Of a DNA stretch of 64,000 nucleotides, positions 1 through 7,911 are shown in pieces; positions within the stretch are counted from its first letter, which is position 1; every line of letters begins with the position of its first letter. The stretch is taken from NCBI RefSeq assembly GCF_002407185.1, contig NZ_CP023563.1, positions 3,596,001 through 3,660,000 of the forward strand, in the 5' to 3' direction. Below the pieces are notes generated by a model. The model saw nothing but the letters and a program-made list of their open reading frames with translations, searched no databases and was not told where the DNA came from. The position numbers and the translations under genes were made by a program. Source of the DNA: Brachybacterium vulturis (GTDB taxonomy: Bacteria > Actinomycetota > Actinomycetes > Actinomycetales > Dermabacteraceae).

Positions 1-1424
1 TGATCGACTACTCGGCGCCGAACGTCGCCAAGGAGATGCACGTCGGCCACCTGCGCACCACCGTGGTGGGCGATTCCATCGTGCGCACCCTGGAGAAGCT
101 CGGCCACACCGTGGTCCGCCAGAACCACATCGGTGACTGGGGCACACCCTTCGGCATGCTCATCGAGCACCTGCTGGAGGTGGGCGAGGACAGCGCCGAG
201 GCGGATCTGGTGCGCACCGACCCGAACGCCTTCTACCAGGCGGCGCGGGCGAAGTTCGATGCCGCCGAGTCGGCGGGGGTCGCCGGCTCCGCTCTCGAGG
301 GCGAGGACTTCGCCTCCCGCGCCCGCCGGCGCGTGGCGACGCTGCAGTCCGGCGACGCCGCCTCGCTGCGGATCTGGACGCACCTGGTGGACCTGTCCAA
401 GCAGTACTTCCACCGCATCTACGACATGCTCGACGTGACCCTCACCGATGAGCACCTGGCCGGGGAGTCCACCTACAACGACCTGCTCGAGGCCGTCTGC
501 GACGACCTCGAGACCGCCGGCATCGCACGGATCTCCGACGGGGCGCTGTGCGTGTTCCCGGAGGGTTTCACCGGCCGCGACGAGCAGCCGCTGCCGCTGA
601 TCATCCGCAAGTCCGACGGCGGCTACGGCTACGCCACCACGGATCTCGCCGCGGTCCGCCACCGGGTGGGCACCCTGGGCGCGGACCGCATCGGGTACGT
701 GGTCGGGGCGGCGCAGGGCCTGCACTTCCAGATGGTGTTCACCGCCGCACGGGAGGCCGGCTGGCTGCCCGCCCAGGTCGAGGCCGAGCATGTGAAGATC
801 GGTTCGGTCCTCGGCGAGGACGGCAAGATCCTGCGCACCCGCTCCGGCTCCTCGCTGCGGCTGATGGCGCTGCTGGAGGAGGCCGTGGGCACCGCCCGCA
901 CCGTCATCGACGAACTGCGCCCCGACCTGCCGGAGGCCGAGCGGGAGCAGATCGCGCACGACATCGGCATCGGCGGCGTGAAGTACGCCGACCTCTCCAC
1001 CGCCCACGACTCGGACTACACCTTCGACCTCGACCGGATGCTGGCGCTGACGGGGAACACCGCCCCCTATCTGCAGTACGCGGTGGCGCGGATCCGCTCG
1101 ATCAGCCGGAAGGCCGCGGCCCGCGGCCTCACCGCCGCTGCGGCACCGCGGGTGGACAACGACGCCGAGCGCGCGCTGGCGCTGGCGCTGCTGGAGTTCG
1201 GGCCGACGCTGGTGAGCGTGGGTGCCGAGTACGAGCCGCATCGGCTGTGCGCCTACCTGTTCTCGCTCGCCCAGGCCTTCACCTCGTTCTACGAGGCCTC
1301 CCCGATCCTCCAGGACGCCGACGCGGAGGTGCAGGCCGGCAGGCTGGCCCTCGCAGAGCTCACCGAGCGGGTCCTGGTCGAGGGGCTCGACGCGCTCGGG
1401 GTGCACGCTCCGCAGCAGATGTGA
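1..1424 (+). CDS. argS: arginyl-tRNA synthetase, C-terminal ~474 residues (5' end outside window)
   Basis: Charges tRNA-Arg with arginine in the cytoplasm. The first complete codon is at position 3 and the reading frame is open to the window edge, so the N-terminus lies upstream. The class I signature is present as HVGH in the run SAPNVAKEMHVGHLRTT; the GDWGTPFGM segment and the ArgRS form of the KMSKS loop (GEDGKILRTRSG) follow. The C-terminus carries the DALR anticodon-binding region, with PYLQYAVARIRSI and the usual end in GLDALGVHAPQQM. About 80-100 residues of a typical 550-580 residue enzyme are missing only because of the window edge. A weak hairpin follows the stop codon. Identification is secure from the motifs and their order. 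Confidence 0.97.
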   Translation, partial: IDYSAPNVAKEMHVGHLRTTVVGDSIVRTLEKLGHTVVRQNHIGDWGTPFGMLIEHLLEVGEDSAEADLVRTDPNAFYQAARAKFDAAESAGVAGSALEGEDFASRARRRVATLQSGDAASLRIWTHLVDLSKQYFHRIYDMLDVTLTDEHLAGESTYNDLLEAVCDDLETAGIARISDGALCVFPEGFTGRDEQPLPLIIRKSDGGYGYATTDLAAVRHRVGTLGADRIGYVVGAAQGLHFQMVFTAAREAGWLPAQVEAEHVKIGSVLGEDGKILRTRSGSSLRLMALLEEAVGTARTVIDELRPDLPEAEREQIAHDIGIGGVKYADLSTAHDSDYTFDLDRMLALTGNTAPYLQYAVARIRSISRKAAARGLTAAAAPRVDNDAERALALALLEFGPTLVSVGAEYEPHRLCAYLFSLAQAFTSFYEASPILQDADAEVQAGRLALAELTERVLVEGLDALGVHAPQQM

Positions 1425-1444
1425 CAGCGCGGGCGGCGCAGAGC

Positions 1445-1480
1445 ACCGGGCGAACTGCACGAAACGGACAGTTCACCGGT
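1445..1480 (+). terminator. hairpin after argS, possible terminator
   Basis: Arms ACCGG and GAACTG (1445-1449, 1452-1457) pair with CAGTTC and CCGGT (1469-1474, 1476-1480) around an 11-nt loop, with a small internal mismatch. It starts 20 nt after the argS stop. There is no T-run, so termination is only an inference from position. Confidence 0.4.
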
Positions 1481-1512
1481 GATTCCGCACAGTCGTCACC
1501 CTCCGTGACCGA

Positions 1513-1528
1513 AACGTGCCTCGACGTT
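1513..1528. promoter_or_regulatory. inverted repeat AACGT-N6-ACGTT upstream of the YhhN gene
   Basis: A perfect 5+5 inverted repeat lies 58-73 nt upstream of the -10-like hexamer of the next gene. It is short and could be chance; listed as a candidate protein-binding site only. Confidence 0.25.
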
Positions 1529-1585
1529 ACCCAACCGTGCCCGTCATCGGTGGTCATCGGCCTGGTCCGGGCCGGGGGCGCTTCC

Positions 1586-1591
1586 TACTCT
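1586..1591 (+). promoter_or_regulatory. -10 hexamer TACTCT, leaderless promoter of the YhhN gene
   Basis: TAnnnT hexamer ending 6 nt before the GTG at 1598, so transcription would begin at or next to the start codon. There is no Shine-Dalgarno sequence. The same spacing recurs at other genes of the window. Confidence 0.55.
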
Positions 1592-1597
1592 TGAGCA

Positions 1598-2305
1598 GTG
1601 CCACCGATCCGCTCCGTCCACGTCGCGCTCTGGGCGGCGTATGCCCTCGCGGCGATGGTGAACATCGGAGCCGTGATGGCGGACGCCGAGATGGCCCGGC
1701 GTCTCTCGCAGCCGCTGTTCGCCCCGCTGCTGCTGGCGGTGCTGCTGACCGCGGCCCCGCACCGCTCACGCACCACCACGCTGCTGATCGGCGGTCTGCT
1801 GTGCGCCTGGGCGGGCGACAGCCTCGGGCAGCTGCTGCCGCAGTCCGCCCAGCTGGTGACCGCGGCCGGCTTCCTGGGCGCGCTGATCTTCTACGCGGCC
1901 GCGCTGGCTCCGCTGTGGGCCCGCACCCGTGATGCGATGCGCATCGCGCTCGCCATCCCCTACGGCGCCGTGGTGATCGGGCTGTTCGTGGCCTGCGCGG
2001 ACGGTGCCGGTCCGCTGCTCGTCGTGGTCGCCGCCTATGCGGTGGCATTGGCGGTGATGGCCTTCCTCTCCGCCGGCGGGAACGGCCTGACGTGGTCCGG
2101 CGGGACGCTGTTCCTGCTGTCCAGCTCGCTGCTGGCGATGGACTGGTTCCTGCCCGGCGCGTCGATCGCCTTCAGCACCGAACTGGTGATGCTCACCTAC
2201 ACCGTCGGCCACGCCCTGCTCATCGCCGGGATGATCCGCCTGATGCCGCGCCGCCGCTGGACCGCCTGCGCGCCCGGCGCCGCGCTGGTGATCGTCGAGA
2301 GCTGA
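1598..2305 (+). CDS. YhhN/TMEM86 family membrane protein (lysoplasmalogenase-like)
   Basis: A 235-residue polytopic membrane protein with about eight hydrophobic segments, glycine- and alanine-rich, and with the family-type run GGLLCAWAGDSLGQLL early in the protein. The YhhN/TMEM86 family includes enzymes that cleave the vinyl ether bond of lysoplasmalogens; whether this bacterial member does so is unknown. The start is GTG at 1598, supported by the -10 hexamer just ahead of it. The 3' end faces the esterase gene on the other strand with only three bases between the stop codons. The family call is fairly sure from the membrane pattern and acidic residues; the enzymatic role is inference. Confidence 0.75.
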   Translation: MPPIRSVHVALWAAYALAAMVNIGAVMADAEMARRLSQPLFAPLLLAVLLTAAPHRSRTTTLLIGGLLCAWAGDSLGQLLPQSAQLVTAAGFLGALIFYAAALAPLWARTRDAMRIALAIPYGAVVIGLFVACADGAGPLLVVVAAYAVALAVMAFLSAGGNGLTWSGGTLFLLSSSLLAMDWFLPGASIAFSTELVMLTYTVGHALLIAGMIRLMPRRRWTACAPGAALVIVES

Positions 2306-2308
2306 GGC

Positions 2309-3211
2309 TCAGGCCGTCGTCCCGAGCGCGCTGGTCAGCAGCTCCGCCTGCTCCCGGTGGAGTCGTTCGATGTCCTCGCCCCTGCGGGGGATCAGCTGCA
2401 GGCCGAGCCGGCCGCTGATCTCGCGGTAGTGCAGATCCGCATCGTTCTCCTCGAGCTGCAGCTTCGCCACCCGCACCTCGGAGAGGAACAGGTCCCGCAT
2501 CCCCACGCTGAGGTGGACGGGCGGCAGGCCCTCCAGGCTCGCGTTGAGCGGGGAGAGATCGGGGTCCTCCAGCGGCGTGCGGCCGGCGTAGCGACGGGCC
2601 GCATCACGCAGCAGGCGCCGTTCGTGGACCGGATCGGCCTGATCGGTCTCGGTGATCCCCGCGTTGGAGAGCTCGAGGTCGAGCCAGGGCGACATGGCGA
2701 TCAGCGCCGACGGGGCGGGGATGTCGCCCTGCTCGCGCAGCCGGCGGGCGATGACGAAGGCCAGACCGCCGCCGGAGTGCTGACCGGCCAGCGCCCAGGG
2801 CCGACCGTCGAGGCGACCGTCGGCCGCGAGCGCTCCGAGCGCCGCCTCGACGTCGTCCCGACCCACCGGGTGCTGGTGGTCGGGGGCGTTGCGGTAGTCG
2901 ATCATCAGCCCGGCGCAGCCCAGCGCATCGACCTGACGGGAGAGCCATGCCCAGTCGCTGGAGAACGGGCCGGAGACGTAGGCGCCGCCGTGGAGGAAGA
3001 CGATGAGACCGTTCTCGGACCGGTGCTCGTCGAGCCAGACGGTGCGGGTGCGGCCGATCATCTCGTGCTCGATCGCGTGCGTCTTCAGCACGTGCCCGGG
3101 AGGCAAGGGGCTGCGGGCCTCCCGCAGCGCCTGATGGGTCACTGTCGAAGGGATCGGGATGCGCCGCACGGCGCGCGCCCCCGTCACCACGGCGTCTCGG
3201 ATCCGGCCCAT
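2309..3211 (-). CDS. alpha/beta hydrolase of the hormone-sensitive lipase (esterase) family, altered active site
   Basis: A 300-residue protein with the HSL-family oxyanion motif HGGAY (residues 74-78) and the family strand order. HSL esterases normally have GDSAGG at the nucleophile and a C-terminal H in a G-x-x-H-x-F/W stretch. Here the nucleophile region reads AGQHSGGG (Ser146), with Gln at the position of the first Gly, and the region that should hold the catalytic His reads GRLGLQLIP (around 267-275) with no His. Asp240 in GMRD fits the acid. The fold call is good; catalysis is doubtful. The start at 3211 follows GGAGGCAG. It diverges from the nucleosidase gene across a 117-bp region with a 17-bp palindrome. 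Confidence 0.85.
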   Translation of the reverse strand: MGRIRDAVVTGARAVRRIPIPSTVTHQALREARSPLPPGHVLKTHAIEHEMIGRTRTVWLDEHRSENGLIVFLHGGAYVSGPFSSDWAWLSRQVDALGCAGLMIDYRNAPDHQHPVGRDDVEAALGALAADGRLDGRPWALAGQHSGGGLAFVIARRLREQGDIPAPSALIAMSPWLDLELSNAGITETDQADPVHERRLLRDAARRYAGRTPLEDPDLSPLNASLEGLPPVHLSVGMRDLFLSEVRVAKLQLEENDADLHYREISGRLGLQLIPRRGEDIERLHREQAELLTSALGTTA

Positions 3212-3286
3212 CACTGCCTCCTGTCCACGACCCCTGCGGGCCGCCTCGCTGGCGGATGCGACCAGCCTAACGAACACCGCTGGGTG

Positions 3287-3303
3287 TGACGTCCAGGACG
3301 TCA
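3287..3303. promoter_or_regulatory. perfect 17-bp palindrome between divergent esterase and nucleosidase genes
   Basis: TGACGTCCAGGACGTCA is an 8+1+8 perfect inverted repeat. It lies 14-30 nt upstream of the -10-like TACCCT (3317-3322) of the plus-strand gene, so a bound protein would overlap the -35 region. Likely an operator; the regulator is unknown. Confidence 0.5.
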
Positions 3304-3316
3304 GCGATGGTCCCGG

Positions 3317-3322
3317 TACCCT
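3317..3322 (+). promoter_or_regulatory. -10 hexamer TACCCT, leaderless promoter
   Basis: TAnnnT ending 6 nt before the ATG at 3329, with no Shine-Dalgarno sequence between. Confidence 0.55.
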
Positions 3323-3328
3323 GCGACC

Positions 3329-4117
3329 ATGCCCGCCTCCGCCACGCCCCCCTCCGCCTCCGTCGCTGCTGAGCCCGCTGCCGAGCCCGCGCCGCTGACG
3401 GGCCCCCTGCTGGTCCTCGTCGCGATGCCCGAGGAGGCGGCTCCGCTGCTCGCGCGGCTGGTGGGTGCCGAGGATCTGCAGCCCCCCTTCGGCACCGGTG
3501 TCGCCGCCCGCCGCGGGCTCCTGGCGGGCCTGGACACGGTGGTTCTCACCACCGGCATCGGCATCGCCGCCGCCGCCGCGGCGGCGACCTGGGGGATCCT
3601 CGCCACGGCGCCCGGGCTGGTCCTCGCCGCCGGGTCCTGCGGTGGGCTCGCGGCCGACGTCGAGGTGGGCACGCTGATCGTCGGCGAGACCTTCACCTAC
3701 TCGATCGCCGACGCGACCGCCTTCGGCTACGCCCCCGGCCAGGTGCCCGGCGGGCCCGTGCGCTTCGAGGCGGTGCCCCGCTGGGTGGACGCCGCCGAGC
3801 AGGCGGCGCTGCGGGCCGACGGGCAGGATGAGGGCCGGGGCGTGCGCCGCGGACTGATGCTCTCCGGCGATGCCTTCGTCACCGCCCAGATCGCCGCCCC
3901 GATGCGGGAGCGGTTCCCCACCGCGCTGAGCGCGGACATGGAGACCACCGCGAGCGCCCGCACCGCCGAGGCGCTCGGGGTCCCCTTCGTCGCCGTGCGC
4001 GCGGTCTCGGACCTGTGCGGCCCGGCGGCCGGGCAGCAGTTCCATCTCGAGCTGGACGTGGTCGCAGAGATCTCGGCCCGCGCCGTCCAGCAGCTGGCCG
4101 CGGGGCTGCTCCGCTGA
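3329..4117 (+). CDS. nucleoside phosphorylase superfamily protein, MTA/SAH nucleosidase-like
   Basis: A 262-residue protein of the PNP/UDP superfamily. After an alanine/proline-rich leader of about 25 residues come VAMPEEAAPL (active-site Glu35/Glu36), a TTGIGIAAAAAA phosphate/ribose strand, GLMLSGDAFV (family: GxIxSGDxF), ADMETTASA with Glu205 (family: xEMExxA) and VRAVSDLCG with Asp228 (family: RxxSD). These are the features of 5'-methylthioadenosine/S-adenosylhomocysteine nucleosidase, which removes adenine in the methyl cycle; futalosine hydrolase shares the fold and cannot be excluded. The ATG at 3329 is placed by the -10 hexamer. The gene converges on the 2-hydroxyacid dehydrogenase gene. 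Confidence 0.82.
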   Translation: MPASATPPSASVAAEPAAEPAPLTGPLLVLVAMPEEAAPLLARLVGAEDLQPPFGTGVAARRGLLAGLDTVVLTTGIGIAAAAAAATWGILATAPGLVLAAGSCGGLAADVEVGTLIVGETFTYSIADATAFGYAPGQVPGGPVRFEAVPRWVDAAEQAALRADGQDEGRGVRRGLMLSGDAFVTAQIAAPMRERFPTALSADMETTASARTAEALGVPFVAVRAVSDLCGPAAGQQFHLELDVVAEISARAVQQLAAGLLR

Positions 4118-4127
4118 CCCGCGCCTC

Positions 4128-5069
4128 TCAGCGCGTCGCCACGTGCAGGATCTCCTGACCGTCGACGAGCGCTCGGAGGTTCGCGGTGATCCGCTCGTCC
4201 GCCCCGACGGGGCGGCCTCCCGCCGCATGCGGGGTGAGCAGCAGGCGCGGCGCGTCCCACAGCGGGTCGTCCTGCGGGAGCGGCTCCGGATCGGTGACGT
4301 CGATCCCGGCACCGCCGAGCGTGCCCGCCTCGAGGGCCTCCCGCAGCGCCACCTGGTCCACGGTCGTCCCCCGGCCGACGTTGAGCAGGAGCGCGTGGTC
4401 CGGCAGCGCGGCCAGCACCTCCCGGCCCACCGCGCCCGCGGTCTGCTCCGTCGCGGGCAGGATGTTGATCAGCACGTCGACCTCGGGCAGCGCGGCCGGC
4501 ACCTCCCGCTCGGCGATGACCTCGAAGCCGGCGCGGGTGCCCGCGCTGCGGGCCGCACCGCGCACCTCGGCACCGAGCGCCTGCAGGGTCGGGGCGAGGG
4601 TCTGCCCGATCTGGCCGAAGCCCCAGATCAGCACCCGGGCCCCGATCAGGGTGGTGAGCCGGCCCGCGGGATGCAGCGGCTGCAGTCCGCCCAGCTCGGT
4701 GGACCACTCGTGGCGCTGCTGCGCCTCGCGGCTCTCGGGCAGCCGGCGCAGCAGGCTCAGCAGCAGGGCGAGGGAGTGCTCGCTCACGGTCAGCGAGTGC
4801 AGTCCGGCGCCGGCGGCGACCACCACGTCCGGATCGAACCCGGCGGCGAGGATGCCGTCGATCCCGGCGGCCAGCGACTGCACCAGCTGCAGGGAGTCCA
4901 GGTGCTCGGCGGCGGAGACCAGGTGGCGGCGGGACGCTCCCCACACCACCAGCACCGCGGCATCGTGGTGCTCGGCGGGGATCTCGGCGCGGGCGTCGAT
5001 CGTCACCGCCTCCCATCCCTTCGGCAGCACGGGATTCAGCGGAACGGTGTCGGGCAGCAGGATCTTCAT
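4128..5069 (-). CDS. D-isomer-specific 2-hydroxyacid dehydrogenase
   Basis: A 313-residue NAD(P)H-dependent oxidoreductase of the D-2-hydroxyacid dehydrogenase family. The Rossmann motif GFGQIG is at about 150-155, and the catalytic triad is visible as Arg233 (NVGRGTT), Glu262 (DPEPLP) and His281 (TPHAAGGRP). The N-terminal catalytic half is slightly short for the family but complete. The substrate cannot be told from sequence; glyoxylate/hydroxypyruvate reductase or phosphoglycerate-dehydrogenase-like activity are both possible. The start at 5069 is supported by a TAnnnT hexamer 6 nt upstream, diverging from the Abhydrolase_9 gene. Confidence 0.9.
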   Translation of the reverse strand: MKILLPDTVPLNPVLPKGWEAVTIDARAEIPAEHHDAAVLVVWGASRRHLVSAAEHLDSLQLVQSLAAGIDGILAAGFDPDVVVAAGAGLHSLTVSEHSLALLLSLLRRLPESREAQQRHEWSTELGGLQPLHPAGRLTTLIGARVLIWGFGQIGQTLAPTLQALGAEVRGAARSAGTRAGFEVIAEREVPAALPEVDVLINILPATEQTAGAVGREVLAALPDHALLLNVGRGTTVDQVALREALEAGTLGGAGIDVTDPEPLPQDDPLWDAPRLLLTPHAAGGRPVGADERITANLRALVDGQEILHVATR

Positions 5070-5075
5070 GCCCCC

Positions 5076-5081
5076 AGGGTA
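5076..5081 (-). promoter_or_regulatory. -10 hexamer TACCCT (minus strand), leaderless promoter
   Basis: Reads TACCCT on the minus strand and ends 6 nt before the ATG at 5069. No Shine-Dalgarno sequence lies between. Confidence 0.5.
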
Positions 5082-5190
5082 CGGAGAAGGCGAGGGGGCG
5101 GAGGACATGCACGTCCCGGGCGTGCTCCCGCCGCTCGGACCTCCCCCGGCGCGCGCCGGTATCCTCTGTCGACCTGCGGGACGGGTCCGA

Positions 5191-5196
5191 TAGCCT
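5191..5196 (+). promoter_or_regulatory. -10 hexamer TAGCCT, leaderless promoter
   Basis: TAnnnT ending 6 nt before the ATG at 5203; the intervening bases are not purine-rich, so a leaderless start fits. Confidence 0.55.
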
Positions 5197-5202
5197 GCCC
5201 GC

Positions 5203-6996
5203 ATGCGTTCAGGCTCCGCCCCCTCTCCCTCCGGCCCGACGAGCTGGCTGCGGGGGGCCGCCGCCGCGGTGCGCGCCGTGACCCGCGGCAGCGGCCGACG
5301 AGCCCGGCGCTCCGCGATCGTCGCTCCGCTGGACACCGCCGGTTTCCTCGGTGCCTCGGCGGCGGCCTGGATCTCGACGTCCCCGAGCCTGCTGCCCCGC
5401 ACCTGGTGGATGTGGGCGGTGAACATCGGGCTGTCCGAGGTGTACGGGTACGCCAGCGGGGTGCTCGCGGGCCGCGTGGTGCGGCGCCTGGGCCGGGAGA
5501 TCGGCCTGCAGGTCCGGATCGCTCCCGATCATCGCCGCCGAGCGCGCTGGGCCGGGGCCGGTGCGCTGGTGGGCATCTCGGCCTACTCCTGGGTGCGCGG
5601 CGCCCTGCGTCAGCGGGAGATCAGCCACCTGGTGCACGAGGAGCCCAAGAACCTCGCCACCCACGTGGTGGGCACCGCGGCCGGGCTCGGCGCCTCCCTG
5701 CTCGCGCTGGGCCTGGCCCGCTCGACGATCGAGACCACCCGTCTGTACCGGGCGCTGCTGCGGCCCTATCTCCCCCGCCGCCTGGTGACGGTGGTGTCCC
5801 TGCTGCTGACCGTCGCGACCGTCGCCGTGCTCGCCGACCGACTGCTCCGGGGCCGGATGCTGGAGACCCTGATCGAGCGGGCGGATGCCACGAACCGGCT
5901 GATCTCCCCGGATGTCCCGCAGCCCACCTCCTCGGTGCGCTCGGGCGGACCGCAGTCGCTGGAGACCTGGCAGTCCCTCGGTGCCCCCGGCCGCAGGATC
6001 GTCTCCGGTGGGGCGGACCGGCTGCTGATCTCCGAGACGATCGGGCGCGAGGCGCTCGAGCCGATCCGCGTCTACGCCGCGACGTCCGGGACCCGCACGC
6101 TCGAGGACACCGTGGCCGCGGTGGTGGCGGAGCTGGACCGCACCGCGGCCTGGGACCGCGAGGTGCTGGTGCTGTTCACCGGGACCGGCACCGGCTGGTT
6201 GCAGGAGTGGTCGCTGTCCGCGATCGAGTTCCTCACCGCCGGGGACTGTGCGACCGCATCGATCCAGTACTCGTTCTACCCCAGCGGCCTGGCCTACATC
6301 ATCGACCGGCGCTCCCCCGAGCGGGCGGGTCGGCTGCTGCTCGAGGCGGTCCGGCGGCGAATGGCCCGGCTCCCCGCGGACCGTCGGCCCGCCCTGTACG
6401 TGGCCGGGGAATCACTGGGCTCCTTCGGGGGCCAGGCCGCCTTCCGCGACGTGCCCGAGATGCTCTCCACGGTCGACGGTGCGGTGTGGACCGGCACCCC
6501 CAGCTTCACGCCGCTGTGGCAGCAGCTGACGGCTCGCTCTCGGCCCGGGTCCCCTGCGGTGGCGCCGATCATCGACGCCGGCCGTCACATCCGCGTGGTC
6601 ACCCGGCCGCGGGACCTGCATCGCAACTACTGGGGCGGGCTCTACGAGCAGTGGCAGCATCCGCGAGTGGTCTATGCCCAGCACGCCTCGGACCCGGTGG
6701 TCTGGATGGACCTGCCCCTGCTGTGGCGGGAGCCGGCCTGGCTGCAGGAGCGGGTCGGCCACGACGTCACCCCGGCGATGCGCTGGTTCCCCTGGATCAC
6801 CTTCTGGCAGATCGCGGCCGATATGCCGCTGTCCATCGCCGTCACCGGCGGGCACGGCCACTCGTACCACGAGGAGATGGTCCCGATCTGGGCCGCGGTG
6901 CTGGGGCAGGACGCGGACGAGGGCGAGCAGCGCGCCCAGGCCGCGCAGCACCGCGCCATCGTCCGGGCGATCCGGGCGATCCACCCGCAGGGCTGA
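5203..6996 (+). CDS. Abhydrolase_9 family membrane alpha/beta hydrolase
   Basis: A 597-residue protein with a basic N-terminus and four or so hydrophobic segments in the first 220 residues (Abhydrolase_9 N-terminal domain), then a hydrolase domain to the end. The nucleophile elbow is VAGESLGSFGG with Ser at about residue 404, and the C-terminal conserved blocks HRNYWGGLYEQWQHP, YAQHASDPVVWMD and GGHGHSYHEEMVPIW are typical of the family in mycobacteria and relatives. Its substrate is not known; a lipid or cell-envelope ester is a guess. The gene stands alone, diverging from the 2-hydroxyacid dehydrogenase gene and converging on the sulfurtransferase gene with stops three bases apart. Confidence 0.88.
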   Translation: MRSGSAPSPSGPTSWLRGAAAAVRAVTRGSGRRARRSAIVAPLDTAGFLGASAAAWISTSPSLLPRTWWMWAVNIGLSEVYGYASGVLAGRVVRRLGREIGLQVRIAPDHRRRARWAGAGALVGISAYSWVRGALRQREISHLVHEEPKNLATHVVGTAAGLGASLLALGLARSTIETTRLYRALLRPYLPRRLVTVVSLLLTVATVAVLADRLLRGRMLETLIERADATNRLISPDVPQPTSSVRSGGPQSLETWQSLGAPGRRIVSGGADRLLISETIGREALEPIRVYAATSGTRTLEDTVAAVVAELDRTAAWDREVLVLFTGTGTGWLQEWSLSAIEFLTAGDCATASIQYSFYPSGLAYIIDRRSPERAGRLLLEAVRRRMARLPADRRPALYVAGESLGSFGGQAAFRDVPEMLSTVDGAVWTGTPSFTPLWQQLTARSRPGSPAVAPIIDAGRHIRVVTRPRDLHRNYWGGLYEQWQHPRVVYAQHASDPVVWMDLPLLWREPAWLQERVGHDVTPAMRWFPWITFWQIAADMPLSIAVTGGHGHSYHEEMVPIWAAVLGQDADEGEQRAQAAQHRAIVRAIRAIHPQG

Positions 6997-6999
6997 GCC

Positions 7000-7866
7000 T
7001 CAGGGGTTCGGACCGACGGCGACGGGGCGCGCCGCCTCCGCGCTCCACTGGGACCACGAGCCCGGGAACAGCCGTATCCGGGTGAAGCCCGCGCTCTCCA
7101 GCGCCAGCAGGTCGTGGGTGGCGGTGACTCCGGAGCCGCAGTACACGATCGTCTCGCGGTCCTCGCGCGCTCCGGCGGCCGTGAACCGACGGCGCAGCTC
7201 CTCGGGAGCCAGGAAGCGGCCGTCCTCGTCGAGGTTCCCGGCGAAGGGCAGGTTCACCGCTCCCGGGACGTGCCCGGCGCGGGGGTCGATCGGCTCCACC
7301 TCACCGCGATAGCGCTCGGGGGCGCGGGCGTCGACGACCAGCGCGCCACCGGCGGCGACCTCGTCCGCCGTCGCGATGCGAGACGCGGGCCAGGCGCGCG
7401 CGGTGACGTCCCCGGGCCGGGGGCGCACGTCCGTGGTCTCCAGCTCGCCGTCCCAGGCGGCCAGTCCGCCGCTGAGCACCGCGGCGTCGTGCCCCAGCGC
7501 GCGCAGCATCCACACCAGGCGCCCGGCGGGGGCGCCGTTGCTGTCGTCGTAGGCGACGACGAGGGAGTCCTCGGCGATCCCGGCCCGGCGCAGCGTGATC
7601 GCGAAGGCCTCGGGCTCGGGCAGGGGGTGGCGGCCGGCCTCGGGGCGGGCAGGTGCGGCGAGCTCGGTGTCGAGGTCGATGTACACGGCCCCCGGCAGAT
7701 GCCCCGCGAGGTAGGTGCCGTGCCCCTTCGAGCCGTCCAGCGCCCAGCGCACGTCCAGCAGCTGGACCGGACGGGTGCCGTCGGCCCCCTCGAGGAGGGC
7801 GTGCAGGGCGGCGACGTCGAGGAGCGGGGGCAGCGGAGCCGGGGACGGACGGTCGGTAGCGGTCAT
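7000..7866 (-). CDS. sseA: sulfurtransferase with two rhodanese domains (3-mercaptopyruvate type)
   Basis: A 288-residue tandem rhodanese. The N-terminal domain (about 15-150) lacks the active Cys, as usual. The C-terminal domain has the loop CGSGVTA with catalytic Cys243. CGSGVTA is the loop typical of 3-mercaptopyruvate sulfurtransferases, whereas thiosulfate sulfurtransferases usually have CRxGxT/R; so transfer of sulfur from mercaptopyruvate to a thiol or cyanide is the better guess. The start at 7866 is supported by TAGGCT on the minus strand, 6 nt upstream. No operon partner: the upstream secreted-protein gene ends 45 nt before. Confidence 0.9.
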   Translation of the reverse strand: MTATDRPSPAPLPPLLDVAALHALLEGADGTRPVQLLDVRWALDGSKGHGTYLAGHLPGAVYIDLDTELAAPARPEAGRHPLPEPEAFAITLRRAGIAEDSLVVAYDDSNGAPAGRLVWMLRALGHDAAVLSGGLAAWDGELETTDVRPRPGDVTARAWPASRIATADEVAAGGALVVDARAPERYRGEVEPIDPRAGHVPGAVNLPFAGNLDEDGRFLAPEELRRRFTAAGAREDRETIVYCGSGVTATHDLLALESAGFTRIRLFPGSWSQWSAEAARPVAVGPNP

Positions 7867-7872
7867 GCCCGA

Positions 7873-7878
7873 AGCCTA
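7873..7878 (-). promoter_or_regulatory. -10 hexamer TAGGCT (minus strand), leaderless promoter
   Basis: Ends 6 nt before the ATG at 7866 on the minus strand. Confidence 0.5.
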
Positions 7879-7911
7879 TGCCCGCGGCGGGACCCTATGC
7901 CCGCCGCAGGC

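Noticed and set aside
2309-4312. 667-codon open frame extending the esterase upstream
   Set aside because: The extension beyond 3211 is antisense to the nucleosidase gene, has no motif, and the esterase has a good start with Shine-Dalgarno sequence at 3211.
4143-7085. 980-codon plus-strand open frame across the 2-hydroxyacid dehydrogenase and Abhydrolase_9 genes
   Set aside because: It is in a different frame from the Abhydrolase_9 protein and antisense to the dehydrogenase; composition is low-complexity Gly/Ala/Arg/Pro.
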